Shown here piece by piece: positions 40,308 through 50,349 of a stretch of 64,000 bases of DNA. Made by a program: the position numbers and the translations under genes. Within the stretch, counting starts at the first letter, position 1, and each line of letters opens with the position of its first letter. This DNA comes from Lentzea waywayandensis (GTDB lineage Bacteria; Actinomycetota; Actinomycetes; Mycobacteriales; Pseudonocardiaceae), in assembly GCF_900115955.1 (NCBI RefSeq), contig NZ_FOYL01000006.1:401849-465848 (forward strand). The letters run 5' to 3'. A model generated the notes under the pieces. It made no database searches. It had not been told where the DNA came from and saw only the letters and a list, made by a program, of their open reading frames with translations.

Positions 40308-42722
40308 GTGGACCGAGCACTCAGCGTCGCCGCATTGCTGGATCCCACCCACCAGGTGGTCCCCTTTCACGGCAGAGAATCCGAACTGCGCACACTCACG
40401 CTGTGGCGCGACAGCCCCGCGCCGCAAGCGTCTCTGCTGCTGCACGCCCCGGCGGGCGCGGGCAAGACCAGGCTGCTCCAGCACTTCCGGGAGGAGCTCT
40501 GGGACGACGACGCGCACGGCAGGCTGCTGGTGATCGACGACGCCGATCGCCTCCGGTGGCAGGACGTCTTCCTGCGACTGCAGGACACGCTCCGGCACGG
40601 GCCGGAGCGCACGCGGGTGCTGCTGGCGGCGAGGACCACGGGCTGGTGGTGGTCCTCCACCCGCCAGCGCATCGCGGACTTCGACCACGAGGTCACCACG
40701 CTCGACCTGGCCCCGACGCTGGACGACCGCGCGGAGTCGTTCACGCTGGCCTGCCAGCACTTCGCCAAGCACCTCACCGTCACCGCACCCGACGAGCCGC
40801 CACCGAACATCGCCGGGGAGACGGTCCTCGACCTGCACATGGCCGCGCTGACCGTCGTGCACGGCGACCCGTGCGACGTGAACCGCACCCAGCTCGTGCG
40901 GCAACTCCTCAAGCGCGACGACGGCCGCAAGACCGGCCGCATCGCCGAGGACTACCTCGCCGTCGCCACCCCCGGCACCCCGGATCCGGACCTGCTGGCC
41001 CGCGCCGCCCAGCGGTGGCCGAACCTCAGGCCCGCACTCGACGAGCTCGTCACCGGCAACCCGGAGATCGTGCGCGACATGGCCCGCGACAGCCTCCGCA
41101 TCGCCGCGGAGATCGGGTCGTTCGCCACCCTCGAGACCATCGCGCGCCAGGTGTTCCGCGACGAGCGCTTCGCCACCGACGCGATCCCGTCGATCCTCAC
41201 CCACCGGCTGATCGACCGCGCCGACGACGTCCTCGAGCGCGCCGAGATGTACGGGATGCTCAGCGCCCGCACGATGCTGTGCGGCCTGCGCCAGGAGTCC
41301 GTCGAGGCCTCCCAGGCCGAGGTCGAGTGCTACCGCGAGCTGGCGGCGCAGGACCGGGAGAACCGGCCGTTGCTCGCGGACGCGTTGGGAGACCTGGGAC
41401 TCCGGCTCATCAACGCCCAGCGCAATGACGAGGTGCTCGCCGTCTCCGAGGAGGCGATCGACCTCTGGCGCGAGATCGCGGAGGACGACCCGGAGACCAT
41501 CCCGCAGCTCGCGTCCGCCCTGGAGCAGATCAGCTACCGCTACCAGACGCTCGGCCGCGACGAGGACGCGATGACCGCCATCAGCCGCGCCACCCTGCTC
41601 TTCCAGGAACTCGCGAAGAACCACCCGGCGCTGTTCCGCGCGGACTTCGCCAGGGTCGCCGCCGTGATGGCCCGCCGCTTCCACGTCGAGGGCAACAAGC
41701 AGCACGCGGCCGACTCGATGCAGCTCTCCATCGCGAACTGGCGGGTGCTCGCCCAGGAGGACCCGCGCTTCGAACCGGAGCTCGCCCGCAACCTCGTCGC
41801 GGCGGGCACCATGCTCGTCGACCTGGGCAGGGCCGAGGCCGCCAGCGAGACGTTGAAGGAGGCCATCGAGCTCTTCCGCCGGCTCGCCGTCGCGAACCCC
41901 GAGACGTTCGGCACCGACCTCGCCGACGCGTTGACTCGCCGCAGTCAGGCGTTGAGCGAGCTGGCCGACGACATCGACGCCGCGCTCACCGCCCGCGAGG
42001 CAGTGATGCTCTGGCGCGAGACAGGTGACCGCAAGGGCCTGGGCGCCGCGCTGCTCAACGTCGCCAAGGTCGTGGGCGACGTCGGCGCGGCCGAGGAAGC
42101 CGTTGAGGTGTACCGGGAACTGGCCGCCGAGGACCTCGTCTGGAACCAGGCGGGCCTCGTGATCGCCCTGGCGACCCTGGTCGAGCAGCAGCTCCTGCAC
42201 GGCCAGGACGGTCAGGCGCTGCACACCGCCGACGAGTGCCTCGACCTCTGCCACCGCCTGCCGTCGCAGCTCGTCGAGTTCTTCGGCGCGAAACTGGCGC
42301 CACCGTTGCAGAACACGGCTCGCGCACTGTCCGAAGCGGACCATCACGTCCGCGCGTTGCAGATGTCCGAGTTCGCGGTCGGCGTCTGCCAGGCCCTGAA
42401 GGCGAGGACGGCGCCCACCGTCTACCTCTCGGCCCTCCAGCAGCACGTGTGCAGACTCCGTGGCGCGGAACGGAAGGAAGAGGCGCGCAACACTGCGCAC
42501 ACGGCCGTTGTGCTGTGGCACATGGCGGGGCTCGACCTCGACGGCCACGCCGGTTACGGCGACGCGCTGACGATCTACGGTCGGCTGTGCGCGGAGACGA
42601 AATACGAGGTGGAGAAAGCACTTCGGCTCACCCACCGCGCGGCAGAGATCTTCCGCGAGGCAGGTGAGCCGGTGAAGTTGCGGTTCGCCCTCGAAACGGC
42701 CGCGGAGCTCAGCTCTTCGTGA
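40308..42722 (+). CDS. STAND-type NTPase with TPR array
   Basis: This protein of about 804 aa has an N-terminal P-loop NTPase domain: VVPFHGRESELRTL, Walker A HAPAGAGKTRLLQHF near residue 46, Walker B GRLLVIDDAD, and the STAND-like sensor RVLLAART. A helical arm follows, then about 450 residues of TPR-like repeats built on consensus ELAxxxPExFxxxLAxALxxLGRxExAxxAxxEAIxLxR. STAND proteins use NTP-driven oligomerisation triggered by ligand binding to the repeats. No effector domain is fused. The start is uncertain. GTG 40308 is the last in-frame start before the conserved domain, and GTG 40263 lies inside a hairpin. The 3' end overlaps convergent pruB by 14 nt. Confidence 0.75.
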   Translation: MDRALSVAALLDPTHQVVPFHGRESELRTLTLWRDSPAPQASLLLHAPAGAGKTRLLQHFREELWDDDAHGRLLVIDDADRLRWQDVFLRLQDTLRHGPERTRVLLAARTTGWWWSSTRQRIADFDHEVTTLDLAPTLDDRAESFTLACQHFAKHLTVTAPDEPPPNIAGETVLDLHMAALTVVHGDPCDVNRTQLVRQLLKRDDGRKTGRIAEDYLAVATPGTPDPDLLARAAQRWPNLRPALDELVTGNPEIVRDMARDSLRIAAEIGSFATLETIARQVFRDERFATDAIPSILTHRLIDRADDVLERAEMYGMLSARTMLCGLRQESVEASQAEVECYRELAAQDRENRPLLADALGDLGLRLINAQRNDEVLAVSEEAIDLWREIAEDDPETIPQLASALEQISYRYQTLGRDEDAMTAISRATLLFQELAKNHPALFRADFARVAAVMARRFHVEGNKQHAADSMQLSIANWRVLAQEDPRFEPELARNLVAAGTMLVDLGRAEAASETLKEAIELFRRLAVANPETFGTDLADALTRRSQALSELADDIDAALTAREAVMLWRETGDRKGLGAALLNVAKVVGDVGAAEEAVEVYRELAAEDLVWNQAGLVIALATLVEQQLLHGQDGQALHTADECLDLCHRLPSQLVEFFGAKLAPPLQNTARALSEADHHVRALQMSEFAVGVCQALKARTAPTVYLSALQQHVCRLRGAERKEEARNTAHTAVVLWHMAGLDLDGHAGYGDALTIYGRLCAETKYEVEKALRLTHRAAEIFREAGEPVKLRFALETAAELSSS

Positions 42723-43632
42723 GCAGCGAGCGCACGAAGAACGCCACGTTGGCCGGACGCTCCGCGAGGCGGCGCATGAAGTAGCCGTACCACTCGTCGC
42801 CGTACGGGACGTAGACGCGCATGCGGTTGCCCTCGGCGGCGATGCGGCGCTGCTCCTCGGGCCGGATGCCGTACAGCATCTGGAACTCGTAGGTGTCCTT
42901 CGAGCGCGCGGACGCCAGGTCGGCGGCGATCGCGATCAGGCGCGGGTCGTGCGAGGCCACCATCGGGTAGCCCTGCCCCTCCATCAGCACCTTCAGGCAC
43001 CGCACGTACGACAGGTCGACGTCGTGCTTGTCCTGGTACGCAACGGAAGCAGGCTCCTGGTAGGCGCCCTTGCACAGCCGCACGCGCGAACCGGAGTACG
43101 CGAGGTCGCGGCAGTCCTGCTCGGTGCGCTTCAGGTAGGCCTGCAACACCGCGCCGACCCACGGGAAGTCCACCCGCAGCTCGCGCAGGATGCCCAGCGT
43201 GGAGTCCGTGGTGGTGTGGTCCTCCATGTCCAGCGTCACGGTCGTGCCGACGACAGCGGCGGCGGCACAGATGCGACGGGCGTTCTCCAGCGCGATCTTC
43301 TCGCCGTCGATCGCCAGCGACTGACCGACGGCGGACAGCTTGACCGACACCTCGGCGCCCTCGGTGAGCCCGAAGGCCTCCAACCGGGACAGCAGCGTCA
43401 GGTACGCCTCGACGGTGGCGTTGGCCTGCGACTCCTCGAAGGTGTCCTCGCCCAGGTGGTCGAGGGTCACCAGACGCCCGTCACCGAGCACCTCGGCGGT
43501 CGCACGGATCGCGGAGGAGACGTCGGCACCGGCGACGAACCGCTCGACGACGGGCCGGGTCAGCGGCGTCGACTCGACGAGCTTGCGGGCGCTCGCGTTG
43601 CGGGCCGCGAAGAGAAGGCTGGAGCGCAACAT
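42709..43632 (-). CDS. pruB: Proline dehydrogenase
   Basis: This 307-aa FAD-dependent TIM-barrel enzyme oxidises proline to delta1-pyrroline-5-carboxylate at the membrane face. Conserved stretches are EVSVKLSAVGQ, VTLDMEDHTTTDSTL, AVLQAYLKRTEQD, VRLCKGAYQEP, MVASHDPRLI, EFQMLYGIR and the C-terminal RVYVPYGDEWYGYFMRRLAERPAN. It is the monofunctional actinobacterial form. ATG 43632 has TGAGGA upstream. It lies downstream of the P5C dehydrogenase gene on the same strand, across an 87-nt gap holding a large hairpin. Expression is presumably governed by the divergent PucR-type regulator. Confidence 0.95.
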   Translation of the reverse strand: MLRSSLLFAARNASARKLVESTPLTRPVVERFVAGADVSSAIRATAEVLGDGRLVTLDHLGEDTFEESQANATVEAYLTLLSRLEAFGLTEGAEVSVKLSAVGQSLAIDGEKIALENARRICAAAAVVGTTVTLDMEDHTTTDSTLGILRELRVDFPWVGAVLQAYLKRTEQDCRDLAYSGSRVRLCKGAYQEPASVAYQDKHDVDLSYVRCLKVLMEGQGYPMVASHDPRLIAIAADLASARSKDTYEFQMLYGIRPEEQRRIAAEGNRMRVYVPYGDEWYGYFMRRLAERPANVAFFVRSLLTKS

Positions 43633-43657
43633 GGTTCACGTCCTCAGGGTGTGAAAG

Positions 43658-43704
43658 GTGAGGGGAACGTCCAAACACTTGTGGCGCATGGACGTTCCCC
43701 TCAC
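43658..43704 (-). repeat. 16-bp inverted repeat between pruA and pruB
   Basis: Arms 43658-43673 and 43689-43704 are perfectly complementary, with a 15-nt loop, in the intergenic region of two co-oriented catabolic genes. It may be a partial terminator or mRNA-stability element that makes pruA and pruB expression unequal. Confidence 0.6.
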
Positions 43705-43719
43705 TCAGAAGGGCCGGAT

Positions 43720-45345
<1,626 letters not shown>

Positions 45346-45437
45346 TCGCAACTCCTTATGGGCTTGTTCGGTACGCAAACCGTAAGTCCGCGCGACCTGG
45401 CCTCAGTTGTGCGAAACGCCAATATTCACCAGGTCAG

Positions 45438-46964
45438 ATGTACGATCGAACAGTGTCGAGCCTCCGCCACGTCCTCATCGCGCTCGGCGATCCGCTCGTC
45501 GAACTTCAGGTTGCCCCGGGCGGCCTGGAGGTAGACGTGCGGGATGTGGTGATCATGGATCCGGACGATCCGCCGGACGTCGCGGCCGGGGACATCGCTC
45601 TGCTCATCGGGGCACGAGGCAGGGCCGCATTGCCGCTGATCAGGGCCGCCGGACGGGCGAAGGCCGCGGCCGTCGCGGTGAAGGAGTCGTCCCAAGCCCT
45701 CGTGCAGGCCGCCACCGACGCAGGCGTGGCGTTGCTCGAGGTCCGTCCCGAGGTGCGCTGGGGTCACCTGGAGTCGCTCGCCAAGGGCGTCCTCACGACC
45801 ACGACCGACGACGGCGAGGTCCTCGGCGACCTGTTCGCGCTCGCGCAAACGATTGCCACCCTGACCGGCGGCATCGTCAGCATCGAGGACACCGCCAGCC
45901 GCGTGCTCGCCTACTCCCGTTCGTCCGACGAGGTCGACGAGCTGCGCAGGCTCTCGATCCTCGGCCGCCAGGGCCCGGAGCCGTACCTGAAGATGCTGCG
46001 CGAGTGGGGCGTCTACAACCTGCTCAGGTCATCCGAAGAGGTCGTCCGCATCGACGAACGCCCTGAGCTCGGCATCCGGAGACGCATCGCCGTCGGCATC
46101 CACGCCGGCCGTCAGCCGCTCGGCACGATCTGGGTGCAGGAGGGCGACCAGCCGCTGACCGACCAGGCCGAGCGAGCCCTGCTCGGCGCCGCCCGCGTCA
46201 CCGCCCCGCACCTGATCCAGCAGCGCAACCAGCCCACGTCGAGGTTCCGCGAGAACCTCCTCGCCGCTCTGCTCACCGGCCGGATGGACGCCGCCACCGT
46301 CGCCGGTCAGATCGGCGCCGACCCGAAGAAACCGGCCGCCGTCGTGGTCTTCGCGGTGCGCAGCGCCGAAGGCGACCGCAGCGAACACGAGCTGCGCCGC
46401 GCCGAGATGACCGGCCTGATCTCCGTGCACGCGGCGGCGTACCGGCGCAGCGCGCTGGTCAGCGAGTCCGGCGGCCGCACCTACGTCCTGCTGCCGGACC
46501 TCGCCCCGAACGCCCAACTCCTGAGCCTGACCAAGGAGATCGTCACCACCGCACGCCGGCACCTGCACACGGCCGTCCAAGCCGCGGTCGGCTCGACGGT
46601 GTCCACACTGGACGATGCGCAGATTTCCCGCCAGGAGGCCGAACGAGTGCTGGACGCGATGGCCCGCGACCTCGACGCCGAGGTGGCGACGCTCGCCGAC
46701 GTCCGCTCCCAGGTCCTGGTGAGCGAGATCCTGGCGTTGCTCCAGGACAATCCGCGGATCCGCGATCCGCGGATCGACGCGCTCGACCCGGAGCTCGCGA
46801 AGTCGTTGCTGACCTACCTCGACGCGCTGGGTGACGTGCGCGCCGCGGCGGACCGGCTGCACGTCCACCCCAACACGCTCAGGTACCGGCTCAAGCGGAT
46901 CGACCTGGACCTGGACGACCCGCTCGTCCGGCTCGTCGCCCAGCTTCAGCTGAGGATGCGGTAG
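45438..46964 (+). CDS. PucR-family regulator of proline catabolism (PutR/PruR-like)
   Basis: This 508-aa regulator has an N-terminal PucR sensor-like domain (about 20-120), a GGDEF-like/CdaR central domain, and a C-terminal PucR HTH_30 motif (TYLDALGDVRAAADRLHVHPNTLRYRLKRIDLDLDDPLVRLVAQLQLRMR). It is divergent from pruA-pruB, the standard position of proline-responsive activators in actinobacteria, so proline is the likely inducer. ATG 45438 is used, and GTG 45453 is a possible alternative. The 3' end overlaps the convergent yidC gene by 19 nt. Confidence 0.9.
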   Translation: MYDRTVSSLRHVLIALGDPLVELQVAPGGLEVDVRDVVIMDPDDPPDVAAGDIALLIGARGRAALPLIRAAGRAKAAAVAVKESSQALVQAATDAGVALLEVRPEVRWGHLESLAKGVLTTTTDDGEVLGDLFALAQTIATLTGGIVSIEDTASRVLAYSRSSDEVDELRRLSILGRQGPEPYLKMLREWGVYNLLRSSEEVVRIDERPELGIRRRIAVGIHAGRQPLGTIWVQEGDQPLTDQAERALLGAARVTAPHLIQQRNQPTSRFRENLLAALLTGRMDAATVAGQIGADPKKPAAVVVFAVRSAEGDRSEHELRRAEMTGLISVHAAAYRRSALVSESGGRTYVLLPDLAPNAQLLSLTKEIVTTARRHLHTAVQAAVGSTVSTLDDAQISRQEAERVLDAMARDLDAEVATLADVRSQVLVSEILALLQDNPRIRDPRIDALDPELAKSLLTYLDALGDVRAAADRLHVHPNTLRYRLKRIDLDLDDPLVRLVAQLQLRMR

Positions 46965-47563
46965 AGCAACGCCCGTTCCGCGATCGTCCACGTCGTCGTG
47001 GTGAGCAGGTACAGCCCGGCGGCCAGCGGCAGGTACGCGGCCACCAGGATCGTCCCGAACGGCAGCACCTTGAGCAGCCCGGTCATGAACCCCGGCGTGG
47101 GCGTGGTGGTCATCCGCGACTGCTGCCACTTCACGGTCACGTAGGCGACCACGGCGAGCAGCCCGAACAGCACGAAGAACACCCACGTGAAGCCGGTCGT
47201 GAAGTGCGAGCCGAGTGAAATGCCGAACAACGTGCCTTCCAGCAACGGGTTCGGCGTCGTGACGATCTGGTACATCACCATGAAGAACGGCGCGGTCGCG
47301 AGCATCGGCAGCATGCCCGCGAACATCGACACTCCGTTGCGCTTGTAGACCTTCTGCGACTCCTCCGAGAACCGCACGAGGTCCTTGCCGTACTTCTTCT
47401 GCAGCTTCTGGATCTCCGGCGCGAGCTTGGCCTTGGACTTCTCGCCGCGCACGGCGGCACGGGCCAGCGGGTGCAGCGCGAGCCGCACGAGAATCGTGAA
47501 TCCGACGATGGCGAGCGCGGGCATGCCGAAGCTCGCCAGGGCAGCGCCCAGGTCAGCGAACAA
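46946..47563 (-). CDS. yidC: YidC/Oxa1-family membrane protein insertase
   Basis: This 205-aa polytopic protein matches the conserved core of YidC. After TM1 (LAIVGFTILVRLALHPL) comes the cytoplasmic hairpin RGEKSKAKLAPEIQKLQKKYGKD, then PMLATAPFFMVMYQIV, TWVFFVLFGLLAVVAYV and LPFGTILVAAYLPLAAGLYLLT. The hydrophilic-groove Arg is in LVRLAL. The start is TTG 47563, with GGAG about 9 nt upstream. A short second YidC beside a DUF6412 gene is common in actinobacteria, apart from the main rpmH-rnpA-yidC locus. It inserts membrane proteins, with client specificity unknown. Confidence 0.92.
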   Translation of the reverse strand: MFADLGAALASFGMPALAIVGFTILVRLALHPLARAAVRGEKSKAKLAPEIQKLQKKYGKDLVRFSEESQKVYKRNGVSMFAGMLPMLATAPFFMVMYQIVTTPNPLLEGTLFGISLGSHFTTGFTWVFFVLFGLLAVVAYVTVKWQQSRMTTTPTPGFMTGLLKVLPFGTILVAAYLPLAAGLYLLTTTTWTIAERALLYRILS

Positions 47564-47601
47564 GGGTTGTTTCTCCGTATCGAGTTAGGGGCCAGGACGT
47601 G

Positions 47602-47886
47602 TCAGAACGTCCGGCATCCCGGTGCTCGAGGACGGGACTTGCCTGCGGCATCAGGGTTTCGCAGCCGCAGTTGTGCTGAGCGTTGTGCTCGTTCGCGGAT
47701 CGAGAGCGACCGCGCCGGTGCCACGGACAGCGGCACCAGCGCGACGACCACGATCAACGCGAGGGCGAGCGCGGTCACGGCCGCGACGACCTCGGTCGGA
47801 GACGAGAACAACGTGAAGGCGTAGAGGGCAGGCAGGAAGACCGCGAGCATCAGCATCGCTCGCTGCCTTGTCTCCGGCCGCCACAT
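47602..47886 (-). CDS. DUF6412-type small membrane protein
   Basis: This 94-aa protein has two hydrophobic segments (about 11-30 and 34-55) and a basic C-terminal tail (RERAQRSAQLRLRNPDAAGKSRPRAPG). The tail RNPDAAGKxRPRAPG is characteristic of the DUF6412 family. It is encoded directly upstream of the YidC-like insertase on the same strand, a conserved pairing, so the two probably work together. No enzymatic motif is present. Confidence 0.8.
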   Translation of the reverse strand: MWRPETRQRAMLMLAVFLPALYAFTLFSSPTEVVAAVTALALALIVVVALVPLSVAPARSLSIRERAQRSAQLRLRNPDAAGKSRPRAPGCRTF

Positions 47887-47896
47887 GCCTTGCAGA

Positions 47897-48619
47897 CTAC
47901 CTGTCCTTGACGGGAATCGGGGCGGTCTCCAGCAGGCTGCCCGCTTCGTCGTAGAGCCGGACCTGCTTCGGCTTGCCCAGGCTCGGCCACCACGTCACGA
48001 TCCAGCCGTCGCCGAGACTCGCGGTCACCTCCAGCGCGTCCTCGGTGACGATGACCGCCTTGCCGACCTTCGGGCTCACCCGGCCGATCAGAACGGTCGT
48101 GCTGGTGCCGCTGCTCACGTCCGTCATGCCGATCTGCGGGGCGAAGTCGGCGAACAGGCGGTCGCCGAGCGGCTCGCGTTCCTCGATGCCGCCGTGGGCG
48201 CTCATGCCGACGGCCTTCGGTGTTCCCCAGCACAGCGCCTCGGACTGCGGACTGGTGAACAGCACCATCGTCATGTTGCCGCGGTGGTCGGTGACCGACA
48301 CCTCACGCGGGGCCGGCCAGACCGGCTGGCCCTCGACCCCGCGCTCCGCGTCGTGCCGGTCGAGCGTCTTCCCGCACTCCGTGATCATGGGTGACGTGTC
48401 ACCGGGCGCCCTCGGCTCGGCGGTCCACGACGCGGAGGCGTCCTGGTTCGTCGGGGTCCACAGCACGAGCGTCACGGCGACGGCGGCCACGAGAGCCGTC
48501 GCGGGCACCGTGAAACGCCACCACCGCCGGGACGGCTTCGAGCTGATCTCGTTGAGCAGCGCGTGCTTGCGGACCTGGAGCCGCATCGGGTCCAGCTGCG
48601 GGATGTCGGGCTTGATCAC
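47897..48619 (-). CDS. Putative membrane anti-sigma partner / hypothetical exported-domain protein
   Basis: This 240-aa single-pass protein has a short cytoplasmic N-terminus (about 1-35), one membrane helix (FTVPATALVAAVAVTLVLW, about 36-55) and a beta-rich extracytoplasmic domain with two Cys. It overlaps the ECF sigma gene by 4 nt and is downstream of it. That is the position of an anti-sigma factor, but the N-terminus lacks the HxxxCxxC zinc motif and is shorter than usual. It may be a sensor or anti-sigma-like membrane protein. No named family is recognised. Confidence 0.7.
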   Translation of the reverse strand: MIKPDIPQLDPMRLQVRKHALLNEISSKPSRRWWRFTVPATALVAAVAVTLVLWTPTNQDASASWTAEPRAPGDTSPMITECGKTLDRHDAERGVEGQPVWPAPREVSVTDHRGNMTMVLFTSPQSEALCWGTPKAVGMSAHGGIEEREPLGDRLFADFAPQIGMTDVSSGTSTTVLIGRVSPKVGKAVIVTEDALEVTASLGDGWIVTWWPSLGKPKQVRLYDEAGSLLETAPIPVKDR

Positions 48620-49161
48620 AGTGCCTCCTCAACCAGGGCGCCACGCACGGTGCGTTGCGCGCGAGCGAGTCGGGACTTCACCGTGCCGACCGGGATGCCG
48701 AGCACCCTGGCGATCTGCGCCTGACTCAGGTCCGACCACGCGGACATCTCCAGCACCTCCCGTTCCCCGGCGGGCAGCTTCTCCAGTTCCGCGATCACCG
48801 TCCTGGTCCGGGCCTCCGCGTCCACGCGCCGTGCCACGTCATCGGCGTGGTCGTCGTCGGCGGGCTGCGGCGCAACCTTGTCCAGCGCGGTCTTGTACCG
48901 CTTGCGGGCACGTTGGTGGTTGCGGGTGACTCCCAAAGCGACGGTGTACAGCCACGGCAGGAGCGACTCCTCGACGGTCACGGACGTACGTTTGCGCCAG
49001 GTCTCCATGAACACCACGGACACCAGGTCCTCGGCCACCGCCCACGTACCGGTGCGGCGCAGGCAGTAGGCGAACACGGCTTGGGCGTGGCGTTCGAACA
49101 GCAGCCCGAACGCCTCGCTCACACCGGCCCGGACCTGCCCCCAGAGTTCTTCGTCGGTCAC
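48616..49161 (-). CDS. ECF RNA polymerase sigma factor
   Basis: This 181-aa sigma factor has region 2 (LLFERHAQAVFAYCLRRTGTWAVAEDLVSVVFMETWRKR, with -10 recognition) and region 4 (LPAGEREVLEMSAWSDLSQAQIARVLGIPVGTVKSRLARAQRTVRGAL, the -35 HTH). There is no C-terminal SnoaL extension. The coupled downstream membrane protein probably controls its release. ATG 49161 has GAGGAGGG upstream. The regulon is unknown. Confidence 0.94.
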   Translation of the reverse strand: MTDEELWGQVRAGVSEAFGLLFERHAQAVFAYCLRRTGTWAVAEDLVSVVFMETWRKRTSVTVEESLLPWLYTVALGVTRNHQRARKRYKTALDKVAPQPADDDHADDVARRVDAEARTRTVIAELEKLPAGEREVLEMSAWSDLSQAQIARVLGIPVGTVKSRLARAQRTVRGALVEEAL

Positions 49162-49207
49162 GGACCCTCCTCTCTGCCCCGCCTATGTCCGCGGCGGGCA
49201 GAGCGGT

Positions 49208-49795
49208 TCACGACTCGACCAGGCCCGGCCGTTCGGGGTGGTCGTAGCGGACGAAGAGGTCGGCCGTCGGCTCGTAGTCGTCGAACGCGGGCAGCGTCCA
49301 CTCCTCGGCCGTCTTGCGTTTCAAGGCACCGGGGGAGAGCCACAGGTGGACCGTGAGCTCGGCCGGCAGCCACCGGTCGAGCATCAGGGTTCCGTCCACG
49401 AGCACGACCCCGTTCTCCGGCACGTCCACGTACTCGGCGCGGCTGGCCCGGTCGGTGGCCGCGTTCCACAACGACGGCAGCACCTTGCCGTCCATCGCCG
49501 GATCGAGGACCTCGCGTTGCAGGCCGCCGAAGTCGAACCAGTCGTGCCGGTAGGAGTACGAGTCGGTGCGGCCGTGTTCGAGCCGCACCGAGGCCGGGCG
49601 CAGAAAGTCCTCAAGGGACACTCGCTGCACCGCGCGGCCCAAGGCGCGCAACGGTTCCACGGCGGCGTCCGCGAGCCTGCCAGGTTCGGCGGCGGGTGCG
49701 CCGTCGATCAGCACGCGCACCCGTCCGTCGATCTCCGACACCTGGCCGACGATCTCGGCGACGAGCGTGTCGAACGTGAGCGGCCGGACCTTCAC
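49208..49795 (-). CDS. Uridine kinase-like protein with degenerate P-loop
   Basis: This 195-aa protein resembles actinobacterial proteins annotated as uridine kinase. VRVLIDGAPAAEPGRLADA stands where a Walker A motif should be but lacks GK(S/T). Conserved elements follow: RPASVRLEHGRTDSYSYRHDWFDFGGLQREVLDPAMDG, RAEYVDVPENGVVLVDGTLMLDRWLPAELTVHLWLS. Nucleotide binding by the normal P-loop therefore seems impaired. GTG 49795 is chosen because it overlaps the DUF402 stop as GTGA. The pair is translationally coupled. Confidence 0.75.
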   Translation of the reverse strand: MKVRPLTFDTLVAEIVGQVSEIDGRVRVLIDGAPAAEPGRLADAAVEPLRALGRAVQRVSLEDFLRPASVRLEHGRTDSYSYRHDWFDFGGLQREVLDPAMDGKVLPSLWNAATDRASRAEYVDVPENGVVLVDGTLMLDRWLPAELTVHLWLSPGALKRKTAEEWTLPAFDDYEPTADLFVRYDHPERPGLVES

Positions 49796-50349
49796 TGCCA
49801 ATCCAATGACGGTCGCCAGTCCGCCCAGGCCGTGTCCCACCAGATCTCGCCGGACGCCAGCATCTTCTCGATCTTGAGCCCCTCGGCCCTGATCTCCTCG
49901 GCCTCCCGCGCGGAGTACTTGCCGGAGGCGACCTGCTCCTCGAACTCGTCGAGGTCGCGCTGTGCCCAGGTGCCGTCCGGGGCCAGGGTGTAGTCCAGCG
50001 CGTGGTCGAGGGTCTCGAACCCGTCCTCGACGCGGCGGTACGGCGCCTGGAGGTTCAGGTAGTAGTTGCCGAACGTCCGGTCGTCGCCCTTCCAGAACAG
50101 GTCGACGGAGTAGGCGTCCTGCGGGCGGTGCAGCATGAGCTTGCCGTGACCGCGCCAGAAGCCGCGTTCCGGCTTGTCCCACGGGTGCGGGTGGTGGTGG
50201 TCGGGGTAGGTGAGCCGGGTGCCCGGCTCCACGAACACCGCGAGCAGTCCCGGCTCGTCGACGATCACCCTGGTGGGCATCTCCGACCAGACCTTGCCGT
50301 GCAGCACCTCACGCCGCACCACGACGTCACCCGGCGTGAACAACCTCAT
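49792..50349 (-). CDS. DUF402 domain protein
   Basis: This 185-aa protein has the DUF402 fold signature: VVVRREVLHGKVWSEMPTRVIVDEPGLLAVFVEPGT, NYYLNLQAPYRRVEDGFETLDHALDYTLAPDGTWAQRDLDEFEEQVASGKYS, EAEEIRAEGLKIEKMLASGEIWWD. Members of this superfamily bind metal and include nucleoside di/triphosphatases, though activity here is unproven. Its start overlaps the 3' end of the FAD monooxygenase by 23 nt, and its stop overlaps the uridine-kinase-like gene. Confidence 0.85.
   Translation of the reverse strand: MRLFTPGDVVVRREVLHGKVWSEMPTRVIVDEPGLLAVFVEPGTRLTYPDHHHPHPWDKPERGFWRGHGKLMLHRPQDAYSVDLFWKGDDRTFGNYYLNLQAPYRRVEDGFETLDHALDYTLAPDGTWAQRDLDEFEEQVASGKYSAREAEEIRAEGLKIEKMLASGEIWWDTAWADWRPSLDWQ

Noticed and set aside
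46750..46780. Short CGCGGATC repeats in the PucR regulator gene
   Set aside because: They encode the in-frame NPRIRDPRID segment of the protein and need no separate explanation.
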